A stretch of 64,000 bases of DNA from Streptomyces coacervatus (GTDB taxonomy: Bacteria; Actinomycetota; Actinomycetes; Streptomycetales; Streptomycetaceae). Location of the stretch: NCBI RefSeq assembly GCF_029223485.1, contig NZ_JARHTP010000006.1, forward strand, positions 1 to 64,000, written 5' to 3'. The notes beneath the pieces were generated by a model. It searched no databases and was not told where the DNA came from. It saw only the letters and a program-made list of their open reading frames with translations. Position numbers and translations under genes: made by a program. This document shows, piece by piece, positions 50,680-58,437 of this stretch (its first letter is position 1; every line of letters begins with the position of its first letter).

Positions 50680-51867
50680 TCAGCCGTCGAGGGACTCGAT
50701 CGTCGCGTTGGACGGGCCGCGCGTGGCCTGCAGATCCCGCGCCACGTCCTCCGCCGCGCCCAGCACACGTACCGCGTTCTGCCAGGTCAGCTTGGCCAGG
50801 TCGGGCTTGGACCAGCCGCGGTCGAGGAGCTCGGCGATCAGGTTCGGGTAGCCGGAGACGTCGCCGAGGCCGTCGGGGGTGAAGGCTGTGCCGTCGTAGT
50901 CGCCGCCGATGCCGAGGTGGTCGATGCCCGCCACCTCGCGCATGTGGTCCAAGTGGTCGGCGACCGTCGAGACCGTGGCGACCGGGCGCGGGTTGCGCTC
51001 CTCGAAGGCGCGGTGGACCTTCATCGCCTCGGCGGTGGTGTCGAGGTGGTGCAGGCCGTGGGCGCGCATGTTCTCGTCCGCCGCGAGGGTCCAGTCCACG
51101 GCCGCCTGCAGCACGAACTTCGGCACGAACGTCACCATCGCGACGCCGCCGTTGCCCGGCAGGCGTTCGAGGACGTCGTCCGGGATGTTGCGGGGATGGT
51201 CGCAGACCGCCCTCGACGACGAGTGGGAGAAGATCACCGGCGCGGACGTCGCGTCCATCGCGTCCCGCATGGTCGTCGCCGCCACATGCGAGAGGTCGAC
51301 CAGCATGCCGAGGCGGTTCATCTCCCGGACCACCTCGCGGCCGAAGGCCGACAGACCGCCGACGCCGGGCTCGTCCGTCGCCGAGTCCGCCCACGGGTTG
51401 TTGTCGTTGTGGGTGAGCGTCATATAGCGCACGCCCAGCCCGTACAGCCCGCGCAGCGTGCCGAGCGAGCAGCCGATGGAGTGGCCGCCCTCCGCGCCCA
51501 TGAGGGAGGCGATACGGCCCTCACCGCGCGCCGTCTCGATGTCGGCGGCCGTGAGCGCGGGCGCCAGGTCCGCCGGGTAGCGCGCCAGCAACTGCCGTAC
51601 GCAGTCGATCTGTTCGAGGGTGGCCGGCACCGCGTCGGGCAGGTCCGAGCGGACGTACACCGACCAGTACTGCGCCCCGACGCCGCCCTCGCGCAGGCGC
51701 GGGATGTCGGTGTGCAGATGCGCGTTCTGGTGTACGGCGATGTCGCGGGCGTCGAGGTCGTAGCGGACCTGCTTGCGCAGTGCCCAGGGCAGGTCGTTGT
51801 GCCCGTCCACGACCGGGAACTCGGCGAGGAGTTCCCGGGCTTCCTCCAGGGAGGTCATCCGCGTCAC
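50680..51867 (-). CDS. Membrane dipeptidase (peptidase M19, renal dipeptidase family)
   Basis: 395 residues from GTG 51867, which overlaps the purE stop (GTGA); ATG 51858 is an alternative. TIM-barrel zinc dipeptidase: ligands His23 and Asp25 in VDGHNDLPW, Glu in SLMGAEGGHSIG, His in LVDLSHVAATTM and His in IFSHSSSRAVCDHPRN; Asp in GIGGDYDGTAF. It hydrolyses dipeptides with flexible C-terminal specificity, including D-residues and dehydropeptides. No signal peptide, so cytosolic. Last but one gene of purK - purE - dipeptidase - pseudodipeptidase. Confidence 0.93.
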   Translation of the reverse strand: MTRMTSLEEARELLAEFPVVDGHNDLPWALRKQVRYDLDARDIAVHQNAHLHTDIPRLREGGVGAQYWSVYVRSDLPDAVPATLEQIDCVRQLLARYPADLAPALTAADIETARGEGRIASLMGAEGGHSIGCSLGTLRGLYGLGVRYMTLTHNDNNPWADSATDEPGVGGLSAFGREVVREMNRLGMLVDLSHVAATTMRDAMDATSAPVIFSHSSSRAVCDHPRNIPDDVLERLPGNGGVAMVTFVPKFVLQAAVDWTLAADENMRAHGLHHLDTTAEAMKVHRAFEERNPRPVATVSTVADHLDHMREVAGIDHLGIGGDYDGTAFTPDGLGDVSGYPNLIAELLDRGWSKPDLAKLTWQNAVRVLGAAEDVARDLQATRGPSNATIESLDG

Positions 51868-52400
51868 TTCCCGAAGCCGAAGCCGCCGCCGTTGCCCTCG
51901 ACCTTGGCACGCAGGCGCTTGCCCTTCTCGGTGGCCTGGTCGTTCAGTTCCTGCTGGAACTCCCGCATGCGGCCGAGGAGTTCGTCGTCCTGGGTGGCCA
52001 GGATGCGGGCCGCGAGCAGGCCCGCGTTGCGGGCGCCGGCGACGGAGACGGTCGCGACGGGGACGCCGGCCGGCATCTGCACGATGGAGAGCAGGGAGTC
52101 CATGCCGTCGAGGTACTTGAGCGGGACTGGGACGCCGATGACCGGGAGCGGGGTGACGGAGGCGAGCATGCCGGGGAGGTGGGCGGCGCCGCCCGCGCCC
52201 GCGATGATCACCTTCAGACCCCGCTCGGCAGCCTGCTCGCCGTACGTGATCATCTCGCGCGGCATGCGGTGCGCGGAGACGACGTCGACCTCGTAGTCGA
52301 TCTCGAACTCGTCGAGGGCCTGGGCGGCGGCCTCCATGACGGGCCAGTCGGAGTCCGAACCCATGACGATGCCCACGACAGGGCCGGCAGCGGTGCTCAT
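51864..52400 (-). CDS. purE: 5-(carboxyamino)imidazole ribonucleotide mutase
   Basis: 178 residues from ATG 52400. It moves the carboxylate of N5-CAIR to carbon to give CAIR in de novo purine synthesis. Class I PurE signatures: VGIVMGSDSDWPVMEAAA, VVSAHRMPREMITYG (catalytic His) and AGAGGAAHLPGMLAS near residue 75. Its ATG overlaps the purK stop (ATGA) and its stop overlaps the dipeptidase GTG, so the three are coupled. The C-terminal ~30 residues are charged and Gly-rich. Confidence 0.96.
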   Translation of the reverse strand: MSTAAGPVVGIVMGSDSDWPVMEAAAQALDEFEIDYEVDVVSAHRMPREMITYGEQAAERGLKVIIAGAGGAAHLPGMLASVTPLPVIGVPVPLKYLDGMDSLLSIVQMPAGVPVATVSVAGARNAGLLAARILATQDDELLGRMREFQQELNDQATEKGKRLRAKVEGNGGGFGFGK

Positions 52401-53536
52401 TCGGTGATCGTGCCTCTCAGGTAACCGGCAGCGTGACGTGCCCGCTCCAGGACGTCGTCCAGGTCGTCGCCGTAGGTGTTGACGTGGCCCACCTTGCGGC
52501 CGGGCTTCACGTCCTTGCCGTACATGTGGATCTTCAGCTGGGGGTCGCGGGCCATGCAGTGCAGATACGCGGAGTACATGTCCGGGTAGTCGCCGCCGAG
52601 GACGTTGACCATGACGGTCCACCTGGCGCGCGGGCGCGGGTCGCCGAGGGGGAGGTCCAGGACCGCGCGGACGTGGTTGGCGAACTGGGAGGTTATCGCC
52701 CCGTCCTGGGTCCAGTGGCCGGAGTTGTGCGGGCGCATCGCGAGCTCGTTGACGAGGATGCGGCCGTCGCGGGTCTGGAACAGCTCGACGGCGAGATGGC
52801 CGACGAGCTCCAGTTCCTTGGCGATGTTCAGGGCCAGCTGCTCGGCCTGCAGGGCGAGGGCCTCGTCGAGGCCGGGGGCGGGGGCGATCACGGTGTCGCA
52901 GACGCCGTTCACCTGCTGGGACTCGACGACCGGGTAGGCGACCGCCTGGCCGTGCGGGGAGCGGACGACGTTCGCCGCCAGCTCCCGTACGTAGTCGACC
53001 TTCTCCTCGGCGAGGACGGGGACGCCGGCGCGGAAGGGCGCCTCGGCCTGAGTCACATCGTCGACGACCCACACACCCTTGCCGTCGTAGCCGCCGCGGA
53101 CGGTCTTGAGGACGACAGGGAAGCCGTCGCCCTCCGCCGCGAAGGCGGCCACGTCGGCCGGGTCGCTCACGATCCGGTGCCGTGGGCACGGCACGCCGAT
53201 CGCGTCGAGCTTCGCGCGCATCACACCCTTGTCCTGGGCGTGCACGAGCGCGTCGGGGCCCGGGCGCACGGGGATGCCGTCCGCCTCCAGGGCCCGTAGA
53301 TGCTCGGTGGGTACATGTTCGTGATCGAAGGTGATCACATCGCAGCCCCTCGCGAAGTCGCGCAGCGTGTCGAGATCGCGATAGTCGCCGATGACGACAT
53401 CGCTGACGACCTGCGCCGCGGAATCCTGAGGGGTGTCACTGAGGAGCTTGAATCTGATGCCGAGCGGGATGCCTGCCTCGTGTGTCATACGAGCAAGCTG
53501 GCCTCCGCCGACCATGCCGACTACCGGGAACGTCAC
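52397..53536 (-). CDS. purK: N5-carboxyaminoimidazole ribonucleotide synthase
   Basis: 379 residues from GTG 53536 (VTFPVVGMVGGGQLARMTHEA); the reading from 53563 adds non-conserved residues. ATP-grasp enzyme: AIR + bicarbonate + ATP to N5-CAIR. Visible: PVVGMVGGGQLARM, TFDHEHVPTEHL, VLKTVRGGYDGKG (ATP-binding), LFQTRDGRILVNELAMRPHNSGHW. Four CCGGAAA repeats lie upstream (53571-53621). First gene of the purine/dipeptidase operon. Confidence 0.96.
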   Translation of the reverse strand: MTFPVVGMVGGGQLARMTHEAGIPLGIRFKLLSDTPQDSAAQVVSDVVIGDYRDLDTLRDFARGCDVITFDHEHVPTEHLRALEADGIPVRPGPDALVHAQDKGVMRAKLDAIGVPCPRHRIVSDPADVAAFAAEGDGFPVVLKTVRGGYDGKGVWVVDDVTQAEAPFRAGVPVLAEEKVDYVRELAANVVRSPHGQAVAYPVVESQQVNGVCDTVIAPAPGLDEALALQAEQLALNIAKELELVGHLAVELFQTRDGRILVNELAMRPHNSGHWTQDGAITSQFANHVRAVLDLPLGDPRPRARWTVMVNVLGGDYPDMYSAYLHCMARDPQLKIHMYGKDVKPGRKVGHVNTYGDDLDDVLERARHAAGYLRGTITE

Positions 53537-53688
53537 GCCCCTAGGGTATCGGCCGCGCCACACTGGCCGGTTTCCGGCTGTTTTCCGGCCCTCTTACCCG
53601 GGCCTTTCCGGGCTTTTCCGGTCCTCTTCCCGACCTGTATCCGACCTGTGAACTCAACCACAGGCGTTTGAGAAGGGGGGTGGTTAGC

Positions 53689-54252
53689 ATGGCTGGGTTG
53701 ACAAAACCGACCGACCGAATGGGGGCCTGCACGGCCATGGGACATGGTTCCGCCGGGCTGCGAAGGCTCGCACACGAAGTTGCCAAGTTCGGTGCGGTGG
53801 GTGCACTGGGCACCATCGTGAACTTCGGAGTCTCCAATCTCCTCTGGCACCTCACGAGCCTGCAGGCCGTGCGTGCCAATGTGATCGCCACTGTCGTCGC
53901 GATCGCCTTCAACTACGTGGGCTTCCGCTACTTCACCTACCGGGACCGCGACAAGGGCGACCGGGCCAAGGAGCTCACCCTTTTCCTCGCGTTCAGCGCG
54001 GTCGGCCTGGTGATCGAGAACGGCATCCTTTACGCGGCCATCTACGGCTTCGGCTGGGAGAGCTCGCTGGAGCGCAACGTCTTCAAGTTCGTCGGCATCG
54101 CTATCGCCACACTGTTCCGGTTCTGGTCGTACCGCACCTGGGTGTTCAAGTCACTCCCCGCCCACGAGGCAGTCGCCAGCGCCGAATCGTTCCTGGAAGA
54201 GGCCGAGAAGGCCGAGGCCGAACGCCCGAAGCCCAAGGCACGCGTGAGCTGA
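53689..54252 (+). CDS. GtrA family membrane protein
   Basis: 187 residues from ATG 53689, preceded by AAGGGGGG. Four hydrophobic segments (~30-50, 55-77, 92-115, 123-145) of the GtrA fold; motif VGALGTIVNFGVSNLLWHL in the first and FNYVGFRYFTYRDRDKG after the second. GtrA proteins are thought to move lipid-linked sugars (e.g. undecaprenyl-phosphate glucose) across the membrane or support polysaccharide export. The C-terminal 40 residues are a charged Glu/Ala/Lys tail. Divergent from purK. Confidence 0.92.
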   Translation: MAGLTKPTDRMGACTAMGHGSAGLRRLAHEVAKFGAVGALGTIVNFGVSNLLWHLTSLQAVRANVIATVVAIAFNYVGFRYFTYRDRDKGDRAKELTLFLAFSAVGLVIENGILYAAIYGFGWESSLERNVFKFVGIAIATLFRFWSYRTWVFKSLPAHEAVASAESFLEEAEKAEAERPKPKARVS

Positions 54253-54253
54253 A

Positions 54254-54295
54254 GCGCCCCGAAGGGGCGCGGGGAACTGCGCGACCAGCCACGAC
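54254..54295 (-). repeat. Dispersed intergenic repeat family B, copy 3 (inverted)
   Basis: GCGCCCC-GAA-GGGGCGC hairpin followed by GGGGAACTGCGCGACCAGCC and ACGAC, just after the gtrA stop. Convergent genes use it as a shared 3' end. Confidence 0.85.
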
Positions 54296-54341
54296 GGCGC
54301 CGCAGTGGACCGACGGCCCATTGCGCCCCGCGGAGCGAGCC

Positions 54342-55616
54342 TCAGCGGACCATAGGCTCCTCGTCCTCCGCCGGAGGCCTCTTCAGCGGCGTACGAGACA
54401 GGAACAGACCGAACACCGGCGGCTGAGTCTGCAGCATCTCCAGACGCCCGCCGTCCGCCTCCGCCAGATCCCGCGCCACCGCCAGCCCGATGCCCGTCGA
54501 GTTCCGTCCGCTGATCGTGCGCTCGAAGATCCGCGCCCCGAGGTCGGCGGGCACGCCGGGCCCTTCGTCGGTGACCTCCACGACCGCCTGGTTGCCGGTC
54601 ACCCGAGTACGCAGCGCCACCGTGCCCCCGCCGTGCATCAGCGAGTTCTCGATCAGCGCCGCCAGCACCTGCGCGACCGCGCCCGGCGTGCCGACCGCCT
54701 GCAGATGCCGCTTGCCGGAGCTCACGATCGCCCGCCCCGTCTGGCGGTACGCGGGCCGCCACTCGGCGAGCTGCTGCTGGATGACCTCGTCGAGATCGAA
54801 GGAGACGGCGCTGCCGGTGCGGGGGTCACGGGCGTTGGTCAGCAGCCGCTCCACCACGTCCGTCAGCCGCTCGACCTGGGCGAGCGCGACGTTGGCCTCC
54901 TCCTTCACCGTGTCCGGGTCGTCGGTGAGGGTGATCTCCTCCAGCCGCATCGACAGCGCGGTCAGCGGCGTACGCAGCTGGTGGGAGGCGTCGGCGGCCA
55001 GCCGCCGCTCGGCGGTGAGCATGCGGCCGATGCGCTCGGCGGAGGAGTCCAGCACGTCCGCGACCCGGTCCAGCTCGGGAACGCCGTACCGCTTGTGACG
55101 GGGCCGCGGGTCGCCGGAACCCAGCCGCTCGGCGGTCTCCGCGAGGTCGGTGAGCGGGGATGCGAGCCGGTTGGCCTGCCGGATCGCCAGCAGTACGGCG
55201 GCGACCACGGCGAGCAGCGCGACCAGCCCGATGACCAGCAGCGTCCGGCCGACCTCGCGGCTCACGGTCGAACGCGGCTCCTCGACGACGACCCGCTCGC
55301 CCTCCTCGCCCGTGGCCCGCCCGCGGATGACCTCACCCTCGGGCTTGGTCCCGACCTCGATGGCGGACTGCCCCGGGAGCTGGACCACGGCGTACCGCTC
55401 CCCCGTGACCTGGCCCTTCAGCACCTCGGCGCTGACGGTCCCCGCCCCGATGAGCCGACTGTCCACAATGCTGGCCAGCCGCTGCGCCTCGGAGCTCACC
55501 CGTTCCTGGGCACTGTTGCTGATGGTCCGCGTCTCGACGATGACCAGAGACACACCGAAGACAGCGATGACCACGAGCACAACAGCCAGCGTGGACTGAA
55601 TAAGACGACGACGCAC
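54342..55616 (-). CDS. Two-component sensor histidine kinase
   Basis: 424 residues from GTG 55616, with GGAGGG 8 nt upstream. Transmembrane helices ~8-28 and ~125-148 enclose a small extracytoplasmic sensor (~30-120). HAMP region ~150-200, phospho-His212 in ADASHQLRTPLTAL, N box ALIENSLMHGGG (near residue 325), G1 VTDEGPGVP, G2 RNSTGIGLAVARD. Ends in a charged tail. Partner of the downstream response regulator, although the kinase is transcribed after it with a 190-bp repeat-bearing gap. Confidence 0.93.
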   Translation of the reverse strand: MRRRLIQSTLAVVLVVIAVFGVSLVIVETRTISNSAQERVSSEAQRLASIVDSRLIGAGTVSAEVLKGQVTGERYAVVQLPGQSAIEVGTKPEGEVIRGRATGEEGERVVVEEPRSTVSREVGRTLLVIGLVALLAVVAAVLLAIRQANRLASPLTDLAETAERLGSGDPRPRHKRYGVPELDRVADVLDSSAERIGRMLTAERRLAADASHQLRTPLTALSMRLEEITLTDDPDTVKEEANVALAQVERLTDVVERLLTNARDPRTGSAVSFDLDEVIQQQLAEWRPAYRQTGRAIVSSGKRHLQAVGTPGAVAQVLAALIENSLMHGGGTVALRTRVTGNQAVVEVTDEGPGVPADLGARIFERTISGRNSTGIGLAVARDLAEADGGRLEMLQTQPPVFGLFLSRTPLKRPPAEDEEPMVR

Positions 55617-55690
55617 AGGGCCCTCCGGGCAATGGTTCTACGACGACCAGTGTGCCGGTGGGAGCCTGAAAACGCCGGGCCCGGGCACCC

Positions 55691-55750
55691 CCCTCAGGGG
55701 CGCGGGCCGCATCGATTTGCGGCTCCGCCGCGTGGGCGCGACCAGCCACA
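55691..55750 (-). repeat. Diverged copy of repeat family B (possible)
   Basis: GGGGCGCGGGCCGCATCG...GGGCGCGACCAGCCACA shares both ends of repeat B with about 20 different bases between; lies in the gap between the kinase and regulator genes. Less certain than the other copies. Confidence 0.5.
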
Positions 55751-55806
55751 GACGACAGTCAGCCGCGCACCGACCCAAGCCACGACGGCGCAACGCGCGT
55801 AGCCAA

Positions 55807-56484
55807 CTAACTCTTCTCGAACCGGAAACCCACACCCCGCACGGTGGCGATATACCGCGGGTTCGCCGCATCGTCACCCAACTTCTTACGCAGCCACGAG
55901 ATGTGCATGTCCAACGTCTTCGTGGACGACCACCAGGTGGTGTCCCACACCTCGCGCATCAGCTGATCCCGGGTGACAACCCGCCCCGCGTCCCGCACAA
56001 GAACCCGCAGCAGGTCGAACTCCTTGGCGGTGAGCTGGAGTTCCTCGTCCCCCATCCACGCACGGTGCGACTCGACGTCGATCCGCACGCCGTGCGTGGC
56101 AGGCGGCTGCGCCGGCTCCGCGGCGCCGCGGCGGAGCAGCGCCCGCACCCGGGCGAGCAGTTCGGCAAGGCGGAACGGCTTGGTGACGTAGTCGTCGGCG
56201 CCGGCGTCGAGACCGACGACGGTGTCCACCTCGTCGGCACGCGCGGTCAGGATGAGGATCGGCACGGTGTGGCCTTCGGCGCGCAGCCGGCGGGCGACCT
56301 CGAGGCCGTCCATGCCGGGCAGACCGAGATCCAGCACGACCAGGTCGACGCCGCCCTGCATTCCGGCGTCGAGTGCGGTGGGGCCGTCCTCGCGGACCTC
56401 GACCTCGTAGCCTTCCCGGCGCAGTGCGCGGGCCAGCGGCTCCGAGATGGACGCGTCGTCCTCGGCGAGCAGTACACGGGTCAT
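55807..56484 (-). CDS. OmpR-family response regulator
   Basis: 225 residues from ATG 56484. Receiver domain ~1-120 with acidic pocket Asp9/Asp10, phospho-Asp52 in VVLDLGLPGMDG and Lys near 101 in DYVTKPF; winged-helix DNA-binding domain ~130-222 (QLTAKEFDLLRVLVRDAGRVVTRDQL and RYIATVRGVGFRFEKS). Targets are unknown; the divergent POT transporter gene, 300 bp away, is a natural candidate. Confidence 0.95.
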   Translation of the reverse strand: MTRVLLAEDDASISEPLARALRREGYEVEVREDGPTALDAGMQGGVDLVVLDLGLPGMDGLEVARRLRAEGHTVPILILTARADEVDTVVGLDAGADDYVTKPFRLAELLARVRALLRRGAAEPAQPPATHGVRIDVESHRAWMGDEELQLTAKEFDLLRVLVRDAGRVVTRDQLMREVWDTTWWSSTKTLDMHISWLRKKLGDDAANPRYIATVRGVGFRFEKS

Positions 56485-56785
56485 GAGGTGATGGTAGTCC
56501 GCTCTTGACAGGTGCTGTGGTGTGATCGGCACCCGTGATTCTTACCTTTGGACGCACCGAACCGAACCTGTGTCTGTGCGGTGCGATCCTGAAAGAGACC
56601 TTGGAAAAGGCGTGTACGGTTCCACTTCCACCTGTGATCCGCGTCTCAAGTCCTTCCATATCCGGCACTGTCCTGCCGTATGGTGATTCAACGCCTGTAG
56701 CACTGCGGGGACCTTTGGCGACGACTTGACGCCGAAGGTCTCTTTTGTGTGCGGTAAACCCCCACCACAGCAGCAAGGAACGACC
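56485..56785. other. Leader region of the POT transporter gene
   Basis: 301 bp between the response regulator start and the transporter start. A plus-strand TTGACA (56505-56510) has no matching -10. The leader is less G+C-rich than coding DNA, and includes a terminator-like hairpin (56710-56746) and two small ORFs (from GTG 56570, 38 codons; from ATG 56684, 6 codons) that I cannot judge. Attenuation control is possible. Confidence 0.5.
56710..56746 (+). terminator. Attenuator-like hairpin in the transporter leader
   Basis: GACCTTTGGCG (56710-56720), 9-nt loop, CGCCGAAGGTC (56730-56740): 11 pairs with one G-U, followed by TCTTTT. An intrinsic-terminator shape, unusual for this G+C level, 40 nt before the transporter ATG. 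Confidence 0.7.
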
Positions 56786-58324
56786 ATGGCGTCCAGCCTG
56801 ACGAAGGACTCGGTCCGCCCGGGCACCCCCGGTTCCGAGAAGACCTTCTTCGGCCACCCTCGCGGTCTGGCCACCCTCTTCATGACCGAGATGTGGGAGC
56901 GATTCTCCTACTACGGCATGAAAGCTCTGCTCACCGTCTACCTGCTCTCCGGCGGCCCCGGCGCCGGCAAGGGGAGCATGGGCGGCGGCCTGGCCATGGA
57001 CGTGGCCACCACCACGGTGATCGTCTCCGTCTACTCGGCGATGGTGTACCTGCTCGCCATGCCCGGCGGCTGGCTCGGCGACCGCGTCTGGGGCCCCCGC
57101 AAGACGGTGACCATCGCGGCCGTCACGATCATGGCCGGCCACATCACGCTGGCACTGCCCGGCGGTCAGGCACCGTTCTTCGCAGGTCTGGCGCTGGTCG
57201 CGGCCGGTTCCGGTCTGCTCAAGGCCAACATCTCCACGATGGTGGGCCACCTCTACAACGGCCCGGACGACCCGCGCCGCGACGGCGGCTTCACGATCTT
57301 CTACATGGGCATCAACGCCGGCGCGTTCTTCGCCCCGCTGACCATCGGCACCGTCGGCCAGGAGGTCAGCTGGCACCTGGGCTTCGGCATGGCCGCCGTC
57401 GGCATGGCGATCGGCCTGGCCGCGTTCCTGCTCGGCACCCGCAACCTGAACCCGAAGAGCAGCGTCGTCCCGAAGCCGCTGGCGGCCGAGGAGCGCACGG
57501 CCTTTCTGCGCAAGGGTCTGCTCTGGGTGATCGCCGCGACCGTCTTCTACGGCGTCGTCGGTGTCACCGGCCACTTCACGCTGAACTGGGCGATGATCCC
57601 GCTCACCGTCATCGGCCTGATCGTCCCGGCGGGTGTGCTGCTGCGCATCAAGCGGGACAAGGACCTGTCGGCCACGGACCAGTCGAAGATGACCGGCTAC
57701 ATCTGGTTCTTCGTCGCGGCCGCCGTGTTCTGGATGATCTACGACCAGGGCGCCTCCACCGTCCAGGCCTTCGGCGAGGGCAAGGCCGCGCACTCGATGC
57801 TCGGCTTCGGCTTCCCGACCTCCTGGTACCAGTCGCTGAACCCGCTGTTCGTCATGGCGCTGGCCCCGGTCTTCGCCTGGATCTGGATGTGGCTGAACCG
57901 CCAGGGCAAGGAGCCCAGCACCATCGTGAAGTTCTCGATGGGCCTGGTCCTGATCGGCGTCTCGTTCTTCTTCTTCCTGATCCCGCTCGCGATGGCGGCG
58001 AACGGCACCGCGGTCAGCCCGATGTGGCTGGTGGGCATCTACTTCATCCAGACCGTGGGTGAGCTGTGCCTGTCGCCGGTGGGCCTGTCCGTGACGACGA
58101 AGATGGCTCCGGCCAAGTACGCCAGCCAGATGATGGGCGTGTGGTTCCTCGCGGTCACCGCGGGTGACTCGATCACCGGCCTGCTGTCGAACCCGGCGAT
58201 CGCGGGGGTCGACCTCAGCGGTACCCCTGCGGTCTTCGGCGAAGCCGCCCTTGCTGCCCTCGCGGGCTTTGCGGTGTGGATGTATCGGCGGAAGGTGAAG
58301 TCGCTCATGGGTGACGTGCACTGA
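56786..58324 (+). CDS. Proton-dependent oligopeptide transporter (POT/PTR family)
   Basis: 512 residues from ATG 56786, with AAGGAA upstream. MFS-type membrane protein with about 12-14 hydrophobic segments. POT signatures: TEMWERFSYYGMKALLTVYL (ExxERFxYYG motif near residue 35), GGWLGDRVWGPRKTV, and FYMGINAGAFFAPLTIG. Imports di- and tripeptides with protons. A hairpin in its leader and the nearby two-component system suggest controlled expression. Followed by a long hairpin. Confidence 0.95.
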   Translation: MASSLTKDSVRPGTPGSEKTFFGHPRGLATLFMTEMWERFSYYGMKALLTVYLLSGGPGAGKGSMGGGLAMDVATTTVIVSVYSAMVYLLAMPGGWLGDRVWGPRKTVTIAAVTIMAGHITLALPGGQAPFFAGLALVAAGSGLLKANISTMVGHLYNGPDDPRRDGGFTIFYMGINAGAFFAPLTIGTVGQEVSWHLGFGMAAVGMAIGLAAFLLGTRNLNPKSSVVPKPLAAEERTAFLRKGLLWVIAATVFYGVVGVTGHFTLNWAMIPLTVIGLIVPAGVLLRIKRDKDLSATDQSKMTGYIWFFVAAAVFWMIYDQGASTVQAFGEGKAAHSMLGFGFPTSWYQSLNPLFVMALAPVFAWIWMWLNRQGKEPSTIVKFSMGLVLIGVSFFFFLIPLAMAANGTAVSPMWLVGIYFIQTVGELCLSPVGLSVTTKMAPAKYASQMMGVWFLAVTAGDSITGLLSNPAIAGVDLSGTPAVFGEAALAALAGFAVWMYRRKVKSLMGDVH

Positions 58325-58338
58325 GCGTTGGCTTTGCC

Positions 58339-58378
58339 GAAAGGGCCGTTGCATCCACGTGGGTGCGGCGGCCCTTTC
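58339..58378 (+). terminator. Terminator after the POT gene
   Basis: GAAAGGGCCG (58339-58348) / CGGCCCTTTC (58369-58378) with an inner GCATCC/GGGTGC stem, i.e. a 16-pair interrupted hairpin, 15 nt past the stop. Confidence 0.85.
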
Positions 58379-58394
58379 GTCTGCCGGTTGTATG

Positions 58395-58427
58395 TGGCTG
58401 GTCGCGCAGTTCCCCGCGCCCCTGAAA
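58395..58427 (+). repeat. Dispersed intergenic repeat family B, copy 4
   Basis: GTGGCTGGTCGCGCAGTTCC-CCGCGCCCCTGAA between the convergent POT and surface-protein genes. Confidence 0.85.
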
Positions 58428-58437
58428 AACAGGACGG

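Noticed and set aside
56570..56686. 38-codon ORF in the POT leader as a leader peptide
   Set aside because: No clustered codons or ribosome site; mentioned only as a possibility within the leader entry.
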